In this document: piece after piece, positions 60,728-64,000 of the stretch
Layout of the letters: each line of letters begins with the position of its first letter
Position numbering within the stretch: position 1 is the first letter of the stretch
Position numbers and translations under genes: made by a program
Notes under the pieces: generated by a model
What the model was told of the DNA's origin: nothing
Database searches by the model: none
The model's input: the letters and a program-made list of their open reading frames with translations, nothing else
Assembly: GCF_001578105.1 (NCBI RefSeq)
Contig: NZ_CP014275.1
Span: forward strand, 4,117,001 to 4,181,000
Length of the DNA stretch: 64,000 bases
Reading direction: 5' to 3'
Origin: Martelella sp. AD-3
GTDB taxonomy: Bacteria > Pseudomonadota > Alphaproteobacteria > Rhizobiales > Rhizobiaceae

Positions 60728-61981
60728 TCATTGCTCCATCAGTTGTGTGTCGAGCCGCTTCACCGCTTGAAGCAGCACCTCGGCTCCGAGCGCGATATCG
60801 GCGTTTTCCGCGAATTCTTCCGGCGCATGAGAACGCCCGTCCCGGCAGGGGATGAACACCATGCCGGCCCTGGCAATGCGCGCCATGAAGGCGGCGTCGT
60901 GGCCGGCACCCGATGCCATGCGGCGATGGCCGGCGCCGGTCGTTTGGCAGGCCGCATCAAGCGCATCCATCACCAGGTCATCCATCGGCATGGCCGGATT
61001 GTCGGAGACGAGGCGCGGCGGCGCGATGCTGACGCCATTGTCCCGCGCGATGCCTTCAAGAACCGCTTCAAGCGATGTCAGGAAATCACCGAGATCGTCG
61101 CGGTGTTCCGAGCGGATATCGAGCAGCATGCGCACCCTGGACGGCACGACGTTGGCGGCGTTGGGCCACATCTCGAATTCGCCGGTGGTGGCGGCAAAAT
61201 GGCCGGGCGTCGCCGCAAGCGCGCTGGAAAGGGTCTCGACAGCGAGCACCGCATGGGCGGCGGCGGCGAGCGCATCGGCGCGGCGGTTCATCGGCGTCGT
61301 GCCGGCATGGTCGGCCCGGCCCTCGACAATGATCTCGACGCGGGTGATGCCGGCAATGGCGGTGACGACGCCGATGTCCAACGTCTCGCCTTCCAGCACC
61401 GGCCCCTGCTCGATGTGAAGCTCGAGAAAGGCGCGGATATCGTCGCGGGCTTTCTGTTCGGCGTCCGGATCGCCGCCAACGTCTCTGATGCCTTCGGCCA
61501 GCGTCATGCTATCTGCTTTCCGCCCCAGCCATTCATCCGGGCGAACACCGGCCATGCCGCGCGAACCGATACAGGAGACGCCGAAGATCGAGACTTCCTC
61601 GGCGAGAAAGTCCGTCACTTCCAGATCGTGTTCGAGTTCTATGCCCGCCTCCTCAAGACCGCGCGCCACTTCGAGCGCGACGACAACGCCGGCAACCCCG
61701 TCGAAACGCCCTCCATCCGGGACGGTGTCCGAATGCGATCCGAGCATGATCGTGCCGATGCCGGGCGTCCTGCCCTTGCGCGCGCCGACCAGATTACCCG
61801 CCGCATCGATCCGGGTTTCAAGACCTGCGGCGCGAAACGCGTTTTCAAGATAGGCACGGCCTTCGAGAAAGAGCGGCGAGAAGGCACGGCGCGTCCACGG
61901 CCGGTTCGGGTCGGTGATCGCGGCCAGCGCGTCGATATCGGCGGCGATGCGCGCCGGAGAAACAGCGAGATTGCGGCTCAT
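60728..61981 (-). CDS. N-carbamoyl-L-amino-acid hydrolase-family (M20) amidohydrolase
   Basis: A 417-residue zinc enzyme of the AllC/HyuC group. Metal ligands are His83 and Asp (LGSHSDTVPDGGRFDGVAG), Glu129-130 (FLAEEVSIFG), His near 191 (LELHIEQGPVLE) and a C-terminal His (RSHAPEEFA). RADHAGTTPMNRRADALAAA is the dimerisation and substrate region typical of L-carbamoylases and allantoate amidohydrolases. In this operon it would release L-glutamate from N-carbamoyl-L-glutamate; beta-ureidopropionate or allantoate are alternatives. It overlaps the hydantoinase stop/start by 4 nt. Confidence 0.9.
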   Translation of the reverse strand: MSRNLAVSPARIAADIDALAAITDPNRPWTRRAFSPLFLEGRAYLENAFRAAGLETRIDAAGNLVGARKGRTPGIGTIMLGSHSDTVPDGGRFDGVAGVVVALEVARGLEEAGIELEHDLEVTDFLAEEVSIFGVSCIGSRGMAGVRPDEWLGRKADSMTLAEGIRDVGGDPDAEQKARDDIRAFLELHIEQGPVLEGETLDIGVVTAIAGITRVEIIVEGRADHAGTTPMNRRADALAAAAHAVLAVETLSSALAATPGHFAATTGEFEMWPNAANVVPSRVRMLLDIRSEHRDDLGDFLTSLEAVLEGIARDNGVSIAPPRLVSDNPAMPMDDLVMDALDAACQTTGAGHRRMASGAGHDAAFMARIARAGMVFIPCRDGRSHAPEEFAENADIALGAEVLLQAVKRLDTQLMEQ

Positions 61982-63357
61982 CGGATCATCTCCCGAAGCG
62001 GCAGGCTCGCCTCGGGGCGCACGAAAGCGCCCGTGCCGGGCTCGACGACGGCCTTTCCGTCAAAGACCTGTTTTCCGCGCAGCCATGTCGCCGCCACCCT
62101 GTAGGGCAGCCGCATGCCGTTATAGGGTGACCAGCCGACGACATTATTGCCGCTTTCGCCCGCGTCATAGACGAAATCGCCCGGTTCCAGCACGGCAATA
62201 TCGGCGTGCTTGCCGATCTCAAGCGCGCCTTTTAAATGGTCGATACGGAAATGCTTCGCCGGGTTTGCCGCCATCAGTCTTGCAGCCCAGAAGAGCGGCA
62301 CGCCATGCTCGAGCGCGCCCTTGATGAAGAGCGGCATCATCACCTCAAGCCCCGGAACGCCCGAGGCATTCGCCAGCATCTCGGGATTGGTCTTGCGGTC
62401 CTCCGACCAGCTCACATGATCTGTGGAGACCAGCGTGACATTGCCTGAAGCCACATGCCGCCAGAGTTTTTCGACCTCGGCGCGCGGACGCACCGGCGGG
62501 TTGATCTTGGCCTTGCCGCCAAGCCGCTTCACATCATTTTCCTCGTCCAGCGTCAGATAATGAATGCAGCATTCGACCGTGGCATTGTGGCCCTCAGCCC
62601 GATAACCGGCGGCGATTTCGTAGCCGCGGCCAAGCGAGCAGTGCACCACATGGGCCGGGCAGCCGGTTGCCGCCCCGGTCTCGTAGATCTGGTGCATGGC
62701 GAGCAGCTCGGTCAACGGCGGGCGCGACAGGCCGTGGGCGCGGTAATCGGTGACGCCGGAGGCCTTGACCTTCGCGATTGCGGCGTTGACGAATTCATCG
62801 TCTTCATTGTGAACGCCGGCGGCAAGGCCGGTGGGCGCGATCGCTGCAAAGCATTCTTCCAGAAGCGCGGCGGGGATGCGGGGAAAACGGGTTGGATGGG
62901 TGCCGAAGGTGGAAAACTTGAAAGCGGCAACCCCGGCGTCTACCTGCTCGGCGATGCGGGCGGCGCCTTCAGCGGGATCAACTGTGCCATAGAGCGCGAA
63001 ATCGACGCGCGCCTGCGGCGAAGCGTGGGCGATCTTCTTTTTGACTGCTTCGGCCGAATTCACCACATTGCCCTCGTCATAGGGCATGTCGATGATGGTG
63101 GTGACGCCGCCGCCGGCGGCCGAGCGCGTCGACCAGATGAAATCCTCCTGGTCCTTCTGACTCAGTGAATGCACCTGCGCGTCGATGGCGCCTGGCAGGA
63201 TCAGGGCGTCGCCGAGATCATGGCGCTCGCGGGCGGTGGGGGCGATGCCCTGGCCGATGGCGGCGATCAGCCCGTCTCGGACGGCGACGTAGCCGCCCCT
63301 GACCACCCGATCGGAAAGCACCAGCGTGCCTTTCAGAACGAGATCGAAATCCGACAT
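61978..63357 (-). CDS. Hydantoinase/dihydropyrimidinase-like amidohydrolase with altered metal site
   Basis: A 459-residue cyclic amidohydrolase. The metal motif reads ILPGAIDAQVHSLSQ, so the first His of the usual HxH pair is Gln61 with His63 kept. Further ligands are the carboxylated Lys147 (AAFKFSTFGTH), His183 (GVHNEDDEF), His239 (VVHCSLGRG) and Asp in VSTDHVSW. NPPVRPRAEVEKLWRH is typical of hydantoinases and allantoinases. It would open a hydantoin ring to an N-carbamoyl amino acid for the next enzyme. AGGAGA precedes the ATG. A single-metal or altered two-metal centre is inferred from Gln61. Confidence 0.87.
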   Translation of the reverse strand: MSDFDLVLKGTLVLSDRVVRGGYVAVRDGLIAAIGQGIAPTARERHDLGDALILPGAIDAQVHSLSQKDQEDFIWSTRSAAGGGVTTIIDMPYDEGNVVNSAEAVKKKIAHASPQARVDFALYGTVDPAEGAARIAEQVDAGVAAFKFSTFGTHPTRFPRIPAALLEECFAAIAPTGLAAGVHNEDDEFVNAAIAKVKASGVTDYRAHGLSRPPLTELLAMHQIYETGAATGCPAHVVHCSLGRGYEIAAGYRAEGHNATVECCIHYLTLDEENDVKRLGGKAKINPPVRPRAEVEKLWRHVASGNVTLVSTDHVSWSEDRKTNPEMLANASGVPGLEVMMPLFIKGALEHGVPLFWAARLMAANPAKHFRIDHLKGALEIGKHADIAVLEPGDFVYDAGESGNNVVGWSPYNGMRLPYRVAATWLRGKQVFDGKAVVEPGTGAFVRPEASLPLREMIR

Positions 63358-63367
63358 TTGATGTCTC

Positions 63368-64000
63368 CTAGTAGAAGCGGCCGGTGCGCCGCGCGGTTGC
63401 CCGCTCGAACATCACGAAACCATCGTGAATGAGGAGCGCCAGAACCCCGACCACGAGGCCGCCTTGCAGAACGAAAGCGGTGTTGTTCGACAACAGCCCG
63501 GCGATGATCACCTCCCCGAGCGTCTTGGCGGCAACCGTCGAGCCGATCGTCGCCGTCGCCAGCGAGATGACGACCGAAAGGCGGATGCCGGCGAGAATGA
63601 CGGGAAAGGCCAGCGGAAACTCGACCTGCATCAGGCGCTGCGTGCCGGTCATGCCAACCCCGCGCGCGGCCTCCGAGACATTGCCCGGCAAATTGGTCAG
63701 CCCCGTCAGCGCGTTTTCGAAGATCGGCAGAAGGCCATAGAGAAAGAGCGCGATCAGCGTCGGAATCGGCCCGAAGCCGAACATCGGCACGGCAAGCGCC
63801 AGCACGGCGACCGGCGGAAAGGTCTGGCCGATATTGGCGATCGAGCGCGACAGCGGCAGGAACTCGACGCCGAAGGGCCGTGTGACGATGATGGCGAGAC
63901 CGACGGAAAAGAGCGTCGCCGCAACCGTCGCCACGCCGACAATGGCGAGGTGGCTCAGCGTCAGGGAGAGCAGGCTGGTCTGGGTATAGATCGCCGGCGC
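63368..64000 (-). CDS. OpuB/ProW-type ABC transporter permease (partial, 5' end outside the window)
   Basis: The visible 210 C-terminal residues run to the window edge (first codons read APAIYTQTSLLSLTLSHLAI). Hallmarks of the glycine-betaine/choline/osmoprotectant permease family are LIALFLYGLLPIFENALTGL, EAARGVGMTGTQRLMQVEFP (EAA loop) and LGEVIIAGLLSNNTAFVLQG. About five membrane segments are visible. The stop is 10 nt before the hydantoinase start, so it is in the same operon. OpuB-type transporters import quaternary amines, and ergothioneine (a betaine) is carried by a member of this class in other bacteria. Confidence 0.9.
   Translation of the reverse strand, partial: APAIYTQTSLLSLTLSHLAIVGVATVAATLFSVGLAIIVTRPFGVEFLPLSRSIANIGQTFPPVAVLALAVPMFGFGPIPTLIALFLYGLLPIFENALTGLTNLPGNVSEAARGVGMTGTQRLMQVEFPLAFPVILAGIRLSVVISLATATIGSTVAAKTLGEVIIAGLLSNNTAFVLQGGLVVGVLALLIHDGFVMFERATARRTGRFY

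Overview
The window comes from a GC-rich alphaproteobacterial chromosome, most likely a halotolerant member of the Rhizobiales (Martelella-like; this is inference). The evidence is an ectoine operon tail with its dedicated aspartokinase, a secB / fxsA / Tim44-like / Smr / XRE / gyrB block as found near rhizobial origins, a Fur/Mur-type regulator beside a sitABCD manganese/iron transporter, short intergenic repeats of rhizobial style, and many stacked solute-binding-protein ABC transporter operons.

Layout. 1-1.6 kb: end of ectC and the ectoine-linked aspartokinase, closed by a terminator. 1.6-9.6 kb: a secreted unknown, a membrane-anchored endonuclease/exonuclease/phosphatase protein, the dTDP-L-rhamnose operon rfbCBDA, a bacterioferritin lacking its haem methionine, and a sulfide:quinone-reductase-like flavoprotein. 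9.8-14.1 kb: sitABCD and its Fur-family regulator. 14.2-15.3 kb: a MetE-like methyltransferase. 15.4-25.6 kb: a carbohydrate-type catabolic locus (FGGY kinase, ribose-type ABC transporter, phosphotriesterase-like and creatininase-like hydrolases, a TIM-barrel unknown and a GntR/UTRA regulator). Three matching palindromes mark its three promoters. 25.8-34.2 kb: a polyamine-type ABC transporter with an N-carbamoyl-D-amino-acid hydrolase, a cupin regulator, an adenine-deaminase-like amidohydrolase and a fold-III PLP enzyme of the D-threonine-aldolase/D-serine-dehydratase type. 34.4-44.0 kb: a second GntR regulator with a dipeptide ABC transporter, SDR, polysaccharide-deacetylase-fold protein and a leaderless gamma-glutamyltranspeptidase. 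Together the last two blocks look like a D-amino-acid / peptide utilisation region.

44.0-57.7 kb: an IS481-family element inserted at TCTAGA inside a dispersed repeat, tRNA-Thr(CGT), folE, an EamA exporter, a glyoxalase, small unknowns, a phosphotransacetylase with an FNR/FixK-like box far upstream, an Hsp70-like protein, and the conserved secB-to-gyrB block. A possible structured RNA and a small ORF lie just before gyrB. Between gyrB and the next operon is a strongly palindromic repeat.

57.9-64.0 kb holds the most interesting system: a tight five-gene operon (OpuB-type permease, hydantoinase-like, N-carbamoyl-L-amino-acid hydrolase-like, DUF917/thiohydantoin desulfurase-like, urocanate-hydratase-like). 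Its enzymes match, step for step, the conversion of thiourocanate to L-glutamate, so it is proposed to be an ergothioneine (or related 2-thioimidazole) catabolic operon. The urocanate hydratase has a non-canonical active-site motif and the hydantoinase has lost one metal-binding histidine.
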